Shown here: in pieces, positions 48,274 through 58,770 of the stretch | How positions within the stretch are numbered: position 1 is the stretch's first letter | How the letters are laid out: the number at the start of each line of letters is the position of its first letter | Assembly: GCA_025642075.2 (NCBI GenBank) | Contig: JAODUO010001178.1 | Span: 1 to 64,000 of the forward strand | DNA from: Ridgeia piscesae | Lineage: Eukaryota > Annelida > Polychaeta > Sabellida > Siboglinidae | Direction: 5' to 3' | Length of the DNA stretch: 64,000 bases | The notes under the pieces: model-generated | What the model was told of the DNA's origin: nothing | Databases searched by the model: none | Seen by the model: only the letters and a program-made list of their open reading frames with translations | Position numbers and translations under genes: made by a program

Positions 48274-48780
48274 CCAATGAGCTTTGGCCTTGTCAAAGCG
48301 GGGAATCCCCGTCAAAATGTTCGATCACGACGCTATGTGATATGGGTGCTTATTTTTATACACCTAACTTGTTCTAAAGTCACACTTTTTATAGCAAATA
48401 CCGGTTTCTCGCACATCTTAAATAAAAATGGACTAACTTATGTGATAATTTTCACCCACTCGAACGTGTTGTGTTATTTAGTCGAATCTCGGCCAGGGCA
48501 TGACGTATGCCGTTGCCACTACTTCACAGAGCGCGTCAGAACAGCTAAAAGCGATCATTGCGCATGCGCGAAATGCGTTTAGGCGAATCCTGGACTGGTC
48601 GAATCTGGAACCGCCATTGCTGTAGTGACGCCGAAAACGGGGATTCCCCAAAGAATGTTTGCCAGCATTATGCAAATGATTGTTCGACCTATTTTGATGA
48701 TCACACGAACCAATGAAAGATTGAACTACGTCATAGCGAAATTCGCGGGGTTTTCCGACGACTACAACAACCGAGGTGAG
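48274..48780 (+). promoter_or_regulatory. Candidate promoter and untranslated first exon
   Basis: A CpG-richer block contains CCAAT (48274-48278), GGGGAATCCCC (48300-48310) and its inverse GGGGATTCCCC (48639-48649), a perfect NRF-1-type TGCGCATGCGCG (48560-48571), an octamer ATGCAAAT (48670-48677), CCAAT (48710-48714) and TACGTCA (48727-48733). It ends in CCGAG followed by a consensus donor GTGAGT at 48776. This would fit a housekeeping promoter with a short non-coding first exon on the plus strand. Which gene it serves is unknown; RAD51D lies 14 kb downstream. The motif matches are read directly; function is inferred. Confidence 0.5.
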
Positions 48781-48789
48781 TGGACGTTT

Positions 48790-49245
48790 ACTTTTACGTT
48801 GTGAAAAATCGTTTAAAAGTACTATTAATATTGCGAGTAGAACTTTTCTACTTCACGCAGAGATTTATATGTATATCTACGTTAAAATGGTATTCATGTT
48901 ATCTATGTGTGGACCTGCGTGCAAGAACGCATGAGCGCGTTACAAATAGGCATGGCGCACGCAGTATGGCGTTTAAAGTTGTAAAGTGAACTTCGTTATC
49001 GGTGCGCGCGGTGGTGCGCACGGCGCTCGCGGTGCTGTGTTAAAATGCTTTTACACGGAGAACAACATATAGGGATTGAAGTTAAAAAAATTCTTTAAAA
49101 TTTATCATATTTGTAATTGATTTAGAGCTGTTCTACTGGGTCGATGATTGTGAGAGTAGACTGAAGCGGTCCAATATTCATATGTTCGATTCGTATGTCC
49201 TGCAAGCGTGGCGTAGTTAATATATGAATGTAGGTCACGCCGTTT
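48790..49245. other. Non-coding stretch after the promoter-like block
   Basis: CpG-rich to about 49045, then AT-rich. It contains no exon I can support. Confidence 0.35.
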
Positions 49246-49249
49246 CATA

Positions 49250-49864
49250 CGATTCAAAATCCACACAATCAAAATTCGTTGCGCTTCAATCCTGGTGTAT
49301 TTTTGACAAATAAATAATTATGAATATATAATTGTAGAATGACATCAATTATTTCTAGTTAAAAAAATTGGCGAGAATATTAATTCATATTTTAAAAGCT
49401 TTATGATCGTGGTATGTTTTGGCTGGACCTGGGCTGATTTTTTATTATTGATAATAAATTGTTTAACATTAAATTCACTGCCATCACTACTTTTTCAATG
49501 ATGTACAAAATTAGATATTGTTATTGTGATGTTGCCTTCATTTGTGTTGTATTTAAATTGTTTATATGCAATTAATTTTTTTTAAAGACAATCCCACAAT
49601 GTTGTTAATCAGTGAAACAACAAACATGCTATATGAAGCATGGTGAAATTATCACCGATATTACCACGGGAGATTTGTCTCTGCTCCTGTAATTTATATT
49701 TGTTTTTATCTTAGACTTAGTTGTAATATAATTATATAGTTAGATATAGATAATGTTCGAAGATGCCTTTGCCACCGAGCTTCTGTGACAGGCATCTGAG
49801 TGCAAATAATATATTATTTATATTTTGCTATTCAGAGCTATTATGTATAAGAATAAACATTGTA

Positions 49865-49907
<43 letters not shown>

Positions 49908-50710
49908 CAATTTTATTCATATATACATAATAGCTCGAATGCAATATATATTTTATATTCTGTACAGGATTATAGAGCAAATAATATATAACTTATATTT
50001 ATTGTTAATATATTTATTGTTGATACACTCAAACTCATACAAACATTGTCGCATACCCACTTACAGAGACTGAAGATTCACACTGTCACCTCCACATTGG
50101 TTTCTGTCATGAATTATGACATTGTTGCAAAATCGGTGTTGTGTGCGCTGTGGTAAAAACTGCATTACTAAAATGTATGACAGTAAGACAAATCTAATCT
50201 GTATATTTTTATTTTCCAGAAAATGCAATCAACGAAATAAAATGGTGTGAATGTGAACATTGACATGCTACGTGCTTGGATTCACAACATATACCCTGAG
50301 TGTGTAGTGTCCCGTGAACATATGTACACTAAGTGAATGAATGAATGAATGAATGAATGGATGGATGGATGGATGGATGGATGGATGGATGGATGGATGA
50401 ATGAATGAATGAATGAATGAATGAAAGAAAGAATGAATGAATGAATGAATGTATGTATGTATGAATGAATGCCGGTTTTTACGCATTTTAATGTTAAACA
50501 ATTTATTATCAATAATAAAAAATCAGCCCAGGTCCAGCCAAAACATACCACGGTCATAAAGCTTTTAAAATATGAATTAATATTTTCGCCTATTTTTTAA
50601 ACTAGAAATAATTGATGTCATTCTACAATTATATATTCATAATTATTTATTTGTTAAAAATACACCAGGATTGAAGCGCAACAAATTTTGATTGTGTGGA
50701 TTTTGAATCG
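49250..50710. mobile_element. Element with 224-bp inverted terminal arms
   Basis: 49250-49473 (starting CGATTCAAAATCCACACAAT) and 50488-50710 are inverted copies with very few differences, separated by about 1 kb. The interior holds a smaller palindrome at about 49833-49940 around (TA)n, and a TGAA/TGGA tetranucleotide array. No open frame of note. The long inverted arms suggest a fold-back or MITE-type transposon; I could not define a clear target duplication. Confidence 0.8.
50333..50470. repeat. (TGAA)n/(TGGA)n tetranucleotide array
   Basis: TGAA repeats, then about nine TGGA repeats, then TGAA again, with a few GTAT units at the end. It lies inside the long inverted-repeat element. Frames rich in Ile-His-Ser across the minus strand come from the period. 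Confidence 0.95.
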
Positions 50711-50724
50711 TCATGCATGCATGA

Positions 50725-51650
50725 ATGAATGACGTTTTTTATTCGACCAGTATTTCAACCAAACGCATACACTACATCCATGTGAAACAAATCAGAATCA
50801 ATACAAATATAACAATCACAACAAACATGGTAATAGTATATAATAATTAGTAATACAAACATACGGTCAGGAGACTCCTCTAAGACCATGCTAGTCGCTA
50901 TCGAGGAGCATGTACAAAATCATTCCATGTATTTTACCAGTCATAATTTTTCGATAAACTAAAGAGCAAAATAATAAAAGAACAAAAAGCGTTTGATAAA
51001 CGCGCGTCCATTGATAATCACGCATACTGTTCTGAGTGTTCTCAAGCACCGTACTGATACCTGCGATATTCCTCAGGAAAGGAAGGGACGAAGATCCTCT
51101 TCCACCTTTATCTTCTTGGGCGACGTGGATTGAGATTTCTTGAGGAAGACCTTTCCGTTGTTTCCATGTTTTCTCAGGTCCCTCGCCTTCTTGAAGAGGG
51201 CAGCATTTTTTGCGTAAGTTGTTCATTCACGTATATACGTCTGTCGTTCAAGTTCTTTCTCCACATCATGACATCTCGCTTTACTGCGTTGTTAATCAAG
51301 CTCATGATGATTGGTTTAACCCGTTCGTCTTTTCTACCTGGCAATTCATGACAGGCAATAATGTCGCTCGTCAGAAGCTGTACGCCCATGGTCTCATTTA
51401 CGAAAACAGCAACCTTTTTTCTTAGGCCTGCGAATTCGCCACCAATCTGGCTGCTTGTGCCATTTGTCTCCACAGAGTCGTTCCCGCTCGTCGCTCTCGC
51501 GTAGCTGCGGGCTTGGAGGTCCAGCCCGCTGATTATAACGTTGATTCTCTTTGAATGCATTTCCAATATGTCCAAGGATTTCGCTAATCGTTCAATGTGA
51601 TCGTCCTTCACTTGTAGTTTTGATTCTAGCTGGTCTATTCTCTTGTTCAT
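50725..51650 (-). pseudogene. LINE ORF1-like fragment with 3' end
   Basis: The minus strand from 51650 to 51174 encodes MNKRIDQLESKLQVKDDHIE, a heptad coiled coil, then INVIISGLD, a variable linker, DIIACHELPGRK and a PIIMSLINNAVKRDVMMW block with IYVNEQLT. This is the coiled-coil plus RRM-like layout of RNA-binding ORF1 proteins of L1/CR1-type LINEs and related elements. It ends in a stop at 51174 after RRRGT, so only part of ORF1 remains. DNA down to 50725 (GAATGAATGACGTTTTTTAT at the edge) looks like the 3' terminus in minus orientation. No ORF2 domain is visible, so a large internal deletion is likely. Confidence 0.65.
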
Positions 51651-51994
51651 TGTATCGTTGCTTTCATCTCTAACAATGCTTCTTGTAGTTTCTTGTTTGA
51701 GACTTTTATCTCATCAAAACTATGGCACAGAAATTGTAATGATGTTTTCATTTCTGTTATGTCTTCGCTTAGTTTTTAGGGCGGCATCTTTGCGAGTGTT
51801 TTCTCGTTCCAATCAAAACAATGTTTTTGTTTTGACGGCATAAATCAGTAAGCATGGTGTGACACCCGTAGTCGATGAAAGGCTGTGGGCGCAAAGTCCA
51901 AATGGTGAATCAGTGAGGTGGAACGGTTAGCGAGCGGCTCCAGCTGGTCTGGTCCGTTTCTTTCTCAGTACGGTTTGATTTATCATCGGTTTGA

Positions 51995-54200
51995 TTACAG
52001 TCCAGCTGCGGTATGATAGGCCTCGTGGATCGATGCAACAGTCTGTATTGGGCTTGTTGTCATACCAGCTGTAATCGTGTTTCTGTATTCCAACAGGGCG
52101 AGTTGTGGATCTGCAGCTCGTTTCAAGAGTCTCTTAGCCAATTTGACACTTGACTCAGCTTTCCCATGCGACTGGGAGTGATACGGCGAGCTGGTTGTGT
52201 GCTGGAAGTCCAACTCATTGCTGAAGATAGCAAATTCACGTGCGGAAAACTGAGGTTCGTTGTCTGAGTGCACGGTTTCTGGTTTGCCAGTCTCGCAAAG
52301 CATCTCTTCTGCATGCTTTACAGTTAGCATGTTGCTTCACATCAACTGCCATTCCGTGCCAAAACATGCTTTATCTTGCTCGACGTAGGATTGCTTCTAG
52401 CCCTTGGTGGCTTACATGCAAACGTGTCAGCATGTCTCTATGCATACTGGTTGGGATTACCACTCTTAGTCCCTTGTAGACAACACCATCGAGAATCGCT
52501 AGTTCATCTCGAAATGTCCACCATGGCCTTACCGATTCTGAAACTTCGGTTACGTCTTTCGCCAGCCATTCTTGATGACTTCCGATAATTGTTGTAGGAG
52601 TTTGTCACGTTCAGTCACCTTCTGTATCGTTACACACTGTCTCTGACTGGGTCGATCGTCTCGAACTGTTGACACTCAGACTCGTGTTTTTATAGTTGAA
52701 ACACGTCCTTTCGTGCAACTGGTTTTTCAGGCTGTTCACAGTTACGTGTGTGACGTGTTAATAAATAAGCAATGATCTGTTCTTTGCCTGGTTTCCATGT
52801 CATTGTGAATGCATACCTCTGTAGGGCTAACATCATAGCTTGTATTCTCTTAGGAGCTGCAAGCAGTGACTTATTCATGATCGCTTCCAGTGGACGATGG
52901 TCTGTGTGAATAGTGACATTCGGGTGGCCAAAGATGTATTGGTCGAACTTGTTCATGACGAATACGATCGTTAGGCACTCTAACTCTATTGGTGCATAGT
53001 TCGACTCACTCTTGCTCAAAAATCTTGATGAATAGGCAACTGGTTTGTCTTCCTGCAGTAATACTGCACCAAGTCCGGCTGTACTAGCATATGTCTGTAT
53101 TACGATCGGCTTCCGGCTGTCGTAATATTGCAGAAGTTTCTCCGATGTGAACATTTGTTTCAAAGTCTCATACGCAGTTCTCTGGTCTACTCCCCGGCAG
53201 AACTCTTTATCGGGTAGATTCAACAGTCTACGCAGTGGCTCACTCTCGGCTGACAAGTTCGGCATGAACTTAGCCATGTAGTTCACATGTCCTAGGAAAC
53301 GTCTCACTTCCTCTGAGTTTCTGGGCGCTTCCATGTTTCTGATTGCACACACCTTCCTGGGATACAGTTTCACACCTTCTGACGTGAGGATGTGCCCAGT
53401 GTATGGTAGGTCTGTCATGTGAAATACGCACTTCTTCTTGTTCTGTTTCAATCCACATTCACGAGCTCGTTTGAGAAATGTTCTCAAATTGTCATCGTGC
53501 TCTGCTTGATTTTTTCCATATATCAGTATGTCGCTTGGTTTTAACCTCCTCCTTCGTGGAAAGAGGGATCTTTCTCGGTCGCACTTGCGCTGGTGTGATG
53601 GATTCATCTATCTCAAGGTCATATTCACCCGGCAAACATCCAATACCCTTGAACACGCTGTCGTATTCTGCAAGAATGTTCTCGAGTGGCTCGAGCTCGT
53701 CTTCGGGTATAACTTTGGAGTCATCATACATCGTTATTGCTTGTGTCGACTCGGTCAGTCGCGGTTTGGCCATCTTGGCAAAATCCCGGCGTGTCAGCAT
53801 GTTGCAAGTTGCCACAGTATCCAGCTGAAATTCCAGGTTTTTTTTAACCTTGTCGTTCGCTACTGTTACTGTCGCGAACATCTCCTGGTCATATTTCGTG
53901 ACGTGTATGCAGTTTGTACATTCATCTGATGAATAGTTACATTCATTCCTTGAATACTTCACTAGTTGAGCTTTCTTTGTTGTCACCGACACCGTTTTTC
54001 TGTTGCAACATTTTGCAACGTGATTCATCTTTTTGCACTTGAAAAACTCCTTACCGTATGCTTTGCACTTCCTGAGAGGGTGCTGCTCCCCACACTTACT
54101 ACAGTTCTCTGCACTTGGCTTCATGCCAGTATTACTCTTATACTTGTTGCTGGCATATCGACGCGAAGCTGGTTTTATAGCCTGAACAGTAACCGTTCAT
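51995..54200 (-). pseudogene. Broken Ty3/gypsy retrotransposon (gag zinc knuckle to integrase)
   Basis: Minus strand, in order: CSKCGEQHPLRKC zinc knuckle and a second knuckle with its first Cys lost (about 54100-54005); protease LDTVATCN, with Gly of the DTGA motif changed to Val (about 53810); the region before the palm, GCLPGEYDLEI; then at about 53545 an internal deletion and frameshift joining EEVK to SDILIYG, so the palm with the first part of the catalytic centre is missing; thumb and RNase H (to 52690), where the first Asp is Tyr (QTYAST) and the last is also Tyr (IAYLLTR); the HHCC finger with HVSHQG and CKAC (about 52410-52340); then a deletion and frameshift removing the first catalytic Asp of integrase, with HSDNEPQFS and SQSHGKAE left (52270-52120). 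No long terminal repeats were identified. Dead copy. Confidence 0.9.
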
Positions 54201-54529
54201 ATCGTTCGCCAAAGTGACAGAGTCGTAGTCTTACACGATAAAAGCGTTCCAACTGAGAATGTCCACAAAATGTCCACCGTACGTGTAGCCAGATCAAATA
54301 GCAATGTTGTCGTTCGCACAGTGTGCCAGGAAGACCACCGGTCCGGATGTAATCGTGATGGTGTCTGACACCCGTCCGTCTGCATGCACGGGCCGGGCAG
54401 TCTCATTGTCACCGTTGATGAAATTAGGACTAGCAGGATGAATGACATGATAGGGATGCATGATTATTTAATACGGATTGATATAGACTACTTTCTAATT
54501 TATTATGATATAATATACCCTACGGGTAC

Positions 54530-54724
54530 TTAGTTAGCTAGACAATCTGACTCGCATTCAGCAAACGCAAGTTTGCAGGCCGCACTCTGGGCATCCTTTA
54601 TATCTTCAGGAGGGTAGTCGTCTTGACGCCATTTGCCTGGTCCAACACTGGTCATTTCTGGCATCCTCAGACAAGATGCTGCTGCTCCACACCTGTGGCA
54701 GAAGCCACTGTCATCCAGACTATC
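54530..54724 (-). CDS. Cys-rich terminal exon of an unassigned gene
   Basis: From 54724 down to the TAA at 54530-54532 the minus strand encodes 64 residues: DSLDDSGFCHRCGAAASCLR, then MPEMTSVGPGKWRQDD, YPPEDIKDAQSAACKLAF and AECESDCLAN. An in-frame stop lies directly upstream, so it must start at a splice acceptor, most likely one of the AG sites at 54715-54730. AATAAA on the minus strand (54499-54504) lies about 25 bases after the stop. Composition and complexity look like real coding sequence, but I do not recognise the protein and no preceding exon was identified with confidence. Confidence 0.4.
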   Translation of the reverse strand, partial: DSLDDSGFCHRCGAAASCLRMPEMTSVGPGKWRQDDYPPEDIKDAQSAACKLAFAECESDCLAN

Positions 54725-54729
54725 TTATC

Positions 54730-56230
54730 CACTGATGCTGACTAACTAAACAGGTGTGGGAAGTTACGACTGAAGTATACGTAACGCTCGATCGTTGTAG
54801 TAATGTATCTGCAGTAGTAGATACATAGACTGAGAAATTTGACTAGTACTGTAATTATAATAGCTTACGTGACAATTATTTTTCCGTAAATTGTTTTCAA
54901 TAATTGGACATGTCGGTTTACGTAAATGAAGTGTTGTATAGTTTATATACTCAGCAACAGTGATGTTAGAAACGTCTTGTTCCTTTGTCACTAGTGCGTC
55001 CTTGTGTAACCATGTGTCAGTTGCCTTTATAGTTACTTTCTTTGTACTTCCAACTATTTACAGTGTCAGAAAAATTGTCAACATCTTGGTAATCCTTCAA
55101 AAATAGTTCATTTTGTTTATCTTAACTGTATGCAGTGCAGTGCAGTAAGAGATCAGTCTTTTTATCACCTTTGTTACTAAGTCAACACGTCATTTAAACT
55201 GCCCGCAGACCTATACATGGGTTGGCAGTACCATTATAATAGATCAATTGGTAAAATAAATACTTCTTCTTGTCAATGTCGAATCTTACAGCAATATTAA
55301 GCACATATTTGCATAACATTTATTTTACGCAAGCACATTTAAACATGTTTTTAAAACAAACGGATATCATAATAGCGCAGACATCGGTGTCTTATGACGT
55401 CTTCGTGTGCCTGTCCGAGAGCATCTACAATGGTTAGACTTCCCTATTCATCGTCCCAGAATGGTGACTTGGCAGCAGGTCCTGATCTATCTGCCGGGGG
55501 TGGTGATGGTGCCAGAACTTGAGAACATCTAGGCAGGCATGGCTGCCTTTGTTTCTCTCAAGCCACCAGTGACTGTGATAAGCATTTACTTCTATAAACC
55601 ACCACCTTGAGTGTCATACACTTTGCAAGTCTTCTGCTGAGGGTAGATTACTTAGCTCATGTGCCAGTAAAATATCCATTCTTAATATTAAGCTGCCTGA
55701 CAAACAATTCACCATCACTAGTAGCAGTAATAATAATAATAATTAACTGTATTTATTTAGACACCAGAGTGTAGTGAATGAGTCTGTTCAATTGTGTTTA
55801 CATAGTTTTAAATAAACAAACAGGCCACAATAAGATACAGTGTATGCATAAATAAAAGTGAGTGATGTAAATTTGGCGTGAGAACAGTTTTCTTTGAAGT
55901 TCTTAGTGATGAATGCCCTGAGACATGATGTAGGAGCACACCATTCCTTACAGACATACAGTGCTAAACTCTTCCAGGTTCTTCGTGATGGTCTCGCTGT
56001 TAGGCGTCTGTTTTCTAAATCCATAAACACTGTGCACCCGTATCGGCCTACACGGTGTGACAACTCAGACAAGTCACATTAATCAGGACCTAATACATAA
56101 CGTGTAGATTTCTAAGTACACCATGGTACATAGCATACCTTCCTGGCCAGAAATATGGCCAGTGCAAGTGCGAATACTGACCACAGAGATGGACACAACG
56201 AATGTAGGACTTTCCAGGTGTCTTTAGTTC
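54730..56230. other. Mostly AT-rich DNA, possible unlinked exons
   Basis: Short protein-like stretches occur on the minus strand near 55370-55440 (DALGQAHEDVIRHRC) and on either strand at 55890-56080, but none has splice sites and phases that I can link. No recognised transposon. Confidence 0.3.
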
Positions 56231-56235
56231 TCCAC

Positions 56236-57897
56236 AAAACAAACCATTCGTTTCTCAAATCTAACTCATTTGTTCGTACATCCTTCCCACTAGATGTCCA
56301 CAAATCTAACTCATTTGTTCGTACATCCATCCTACGGGATGTCCACAAATCTAACTCATTTGTTCGTACATCCTTCCCACTGGATGTCCACAAATCTAAC
56401 TCATTTGTTCGTACATCCTTCCCACTGGATGTCCACAAATCTAACTCATTTGTTCGTACATCCTTCCCACTGGATGTCCACAAATCTAACTCGTTTGTTC
56501 GTACATCCTTCCCACTGGATGTCCACAAATCTAACTCGTTTGTTCGTACATCCTTCCCACTGGATGTCCACAAATCTAACTCGTTTGTTCGTACATCCTT
56601 CCCACTAGATGTCCACAAATCTAACTCATTTGTTCGTACATCCATCCTACGGGATGTCCACAAATCTAACTCATTTGTTCGTACATCCTTCCCACTGGAT
56701 GTCCACAAATCTAACTCATTTGTTCGTACATCCTTCCCACTGGATGTCCACAAATCTAACTCATTTGTTCGTACATCCTTCCCACTGGATGTCCACAAAT
56801 CTAACTCATTTGTTCGTACATCCTTCCCACTGGATGTCCACAAATCTAACTCATTTGTTCGTACATCCTTCCCACTGGATGTCCACAAATCTAACTCGTT
56901 TGTTCGTACATCCTTCCCACTGGATGTCCACAAATCTATTTTTCATTCACAGCAAATCTAACTCTTTGTTCGTACATCCTTCCCACTGGATGTCCACAAA
57001 TCTAACTCATTTGTTCGTACATCCTTCCCACTGGATGTCCACAAATCTAACTCATTTGTTCGTACATCCTTCCCACTGGATGTCCACAAATCTAACTCAT
57101 TTGTTCGTACATCCTTCCCACTGGATGTCCACAAATCTAACTCATTTGTTCGTACATCCTTCCCACTGGATGTCCACATTAACTCAGTTTGTTCGTACAT
57201 CCTTCCCACTGGATGTCCACAAATCTAACTCGTTTGTTCGTACATCCTTCCCACTGGATGTCCACAAATCTAACTCGTTTGTTCGTACATCCTTCCCACT
57301 GGATGTCCACAAATCTAACTCTTTGTTCGTACATCCTTCCCACTGGATGTCCAAAATCTAACTCTTTGTTCGTACATCCTTCCCACTGGATGTCCACAAA
57401 TCTAACTCATTTGTTCGTACATCCTTCCCACTGGATGTCCACAAATCTAACTCATTTGTTCGTACATCCTTCCCACTGGATGTCCACAAATCTAACTCAT
57501 TTGTTCGTACATACTTCCCACTGGGTGTCCACAAATCTAACTCATTTGTTCGTACATCCTTCCCACTGGATGTCCACAAATCTAACTCATTTGTTCGTAC
57601 ATCCTTCCCACTGGATGTCCACAAATCTAACTCAATTGTTCGTACATCCTTCCCACTGGATGTCCACAAATCTAACTCATTTGTTCGTACATCCTTCCCA
57701 CTGGATGTCCACAAATCTAACTCATTTGTTCGTACATCCTTCCCACTGGGTGTCCACAAATCTAACTCATTTGTTCGTACATCCTTCCCACTGGATGTCC
57801 ACAAATCTAACTCATTTGTTCGTACATCCTTCCCACTGGATGTCCACAAATCTAACTCAATTGTTCGTACATCCTTCCCACTGGATGTCCACTTTAA
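56236..57897. repeat. 45-bp minisatellite open on both strands, about 37 units
   Basis: The unit is a variant of CATTTGTTCGTACATCCTTC CCACTGGATGTCCACAAATC TAACT. The 15-codon period keeps frames open for up to 273 codons: plus strand KSNSFVRTSFPLDVH and minus strand WTSSGKDVRTNELDL. Variants (CCATCCTACGGG, CTCGTTTG, ACTGGGTG) are clustered, indicating local homogenisation. A TTTTTCATTCACAGCAA segment occurs inside (about 56939) and again just past the right edge (about 57911). I judge it non-coding. Confidence 0.95.
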
Positions 57898-57929
57898 CCA
57901 GAAATGCTGCATTTTTCATTCACAGCAAG

Positions 57930-58770
57930 TTCTGCTCTACCAGTCGTCATGGTGGGCATTGAATTGTTTTTTAATTTGCTAGCCATGTTTCATCATCATG
58001 CCATTTTCTGTACTGGTATTTGTTCTCTGGATAAATGGCTTTGTTTGACTCCTAGCAAATTTACATTAGTTCCCGCATGTGGAATAGCAAATATTGTTGA
58101 ATTTTAAAGAGCTTTACGTGCACTCTGTAGACAAGTTATACATGTCGTTCTGTTTCATACAACAATAGATGTTTGAAATACAGCGTATAACATCCACACC
58201 CAATAATTTATTATACCCATATTGTCTTCCACACTTTGCTACTAATTATCTGTTCAAGGTTGCGGACAGTCTGATGGTGTTGCTCGACGCACCCAGTATC
58301 GGGCCCTATGGTCTTCCAAGAAGCACAGTGGACTTCCAAAGGCTTTCTCTCCTGTTATTGAATCAGGCTTCCGAATTGATGTGTCAATTCGGTTGTAGTC
58401 ACGAATGGAATGGTGGAACATGACTGTGTGACAACACAGAGTGGCTGCTACAACAACCCAAGTTTAATTCACCATTTCATAAAGCACAGTATAAAGGAAG
58501 AACGTTACAAACATAAGACTGATAAATACATCATTCAGAATACTCTTATGCAGGAAACATTATATTACTTTAGAACATATGTCACAGTTATAAATGCAGT
58601 GGGGATCAATAAAAACATAATATTCTCACTCATACTGACGTCTGTGGGGTCCAGTACAAATCGTCAACATTTATGTCACGATCCCGTGGGTTGTCAGGAC
58701 AGCAGTAGTCGCTGCACTGCGGGAAGCCACAACTCTTTGGACGCAACGTAATGACCGTATTTGCTTGAGG
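57930..58770. other. Non-coding or uncertain stretch
   Basis: A good AG acceptor (TTTTTCATTCACAG, ending about 57926) precedes 57927 on the plus strand but the following frames close quickly. A protein-like patch at 58260-58410 has no clear splice sites or family. Confidence 0.3.

Noticed and set aside
52000..54200. Long terminal repeats for the gypsy relic
   Set aside because: I looked for matching direct repeats on either side of the coding remnants and saw none that I could support.
54197..54448. Possible signal-peptide exon (83 codons, minus strand)
   Set aside because: The start looks like a signal peptide, but a second frame of the same strand also reads protein-like with stops, and it lies between the Cys-rich exon's polyadenylation signal and the gypsy relic. 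Not enough to call a gene.
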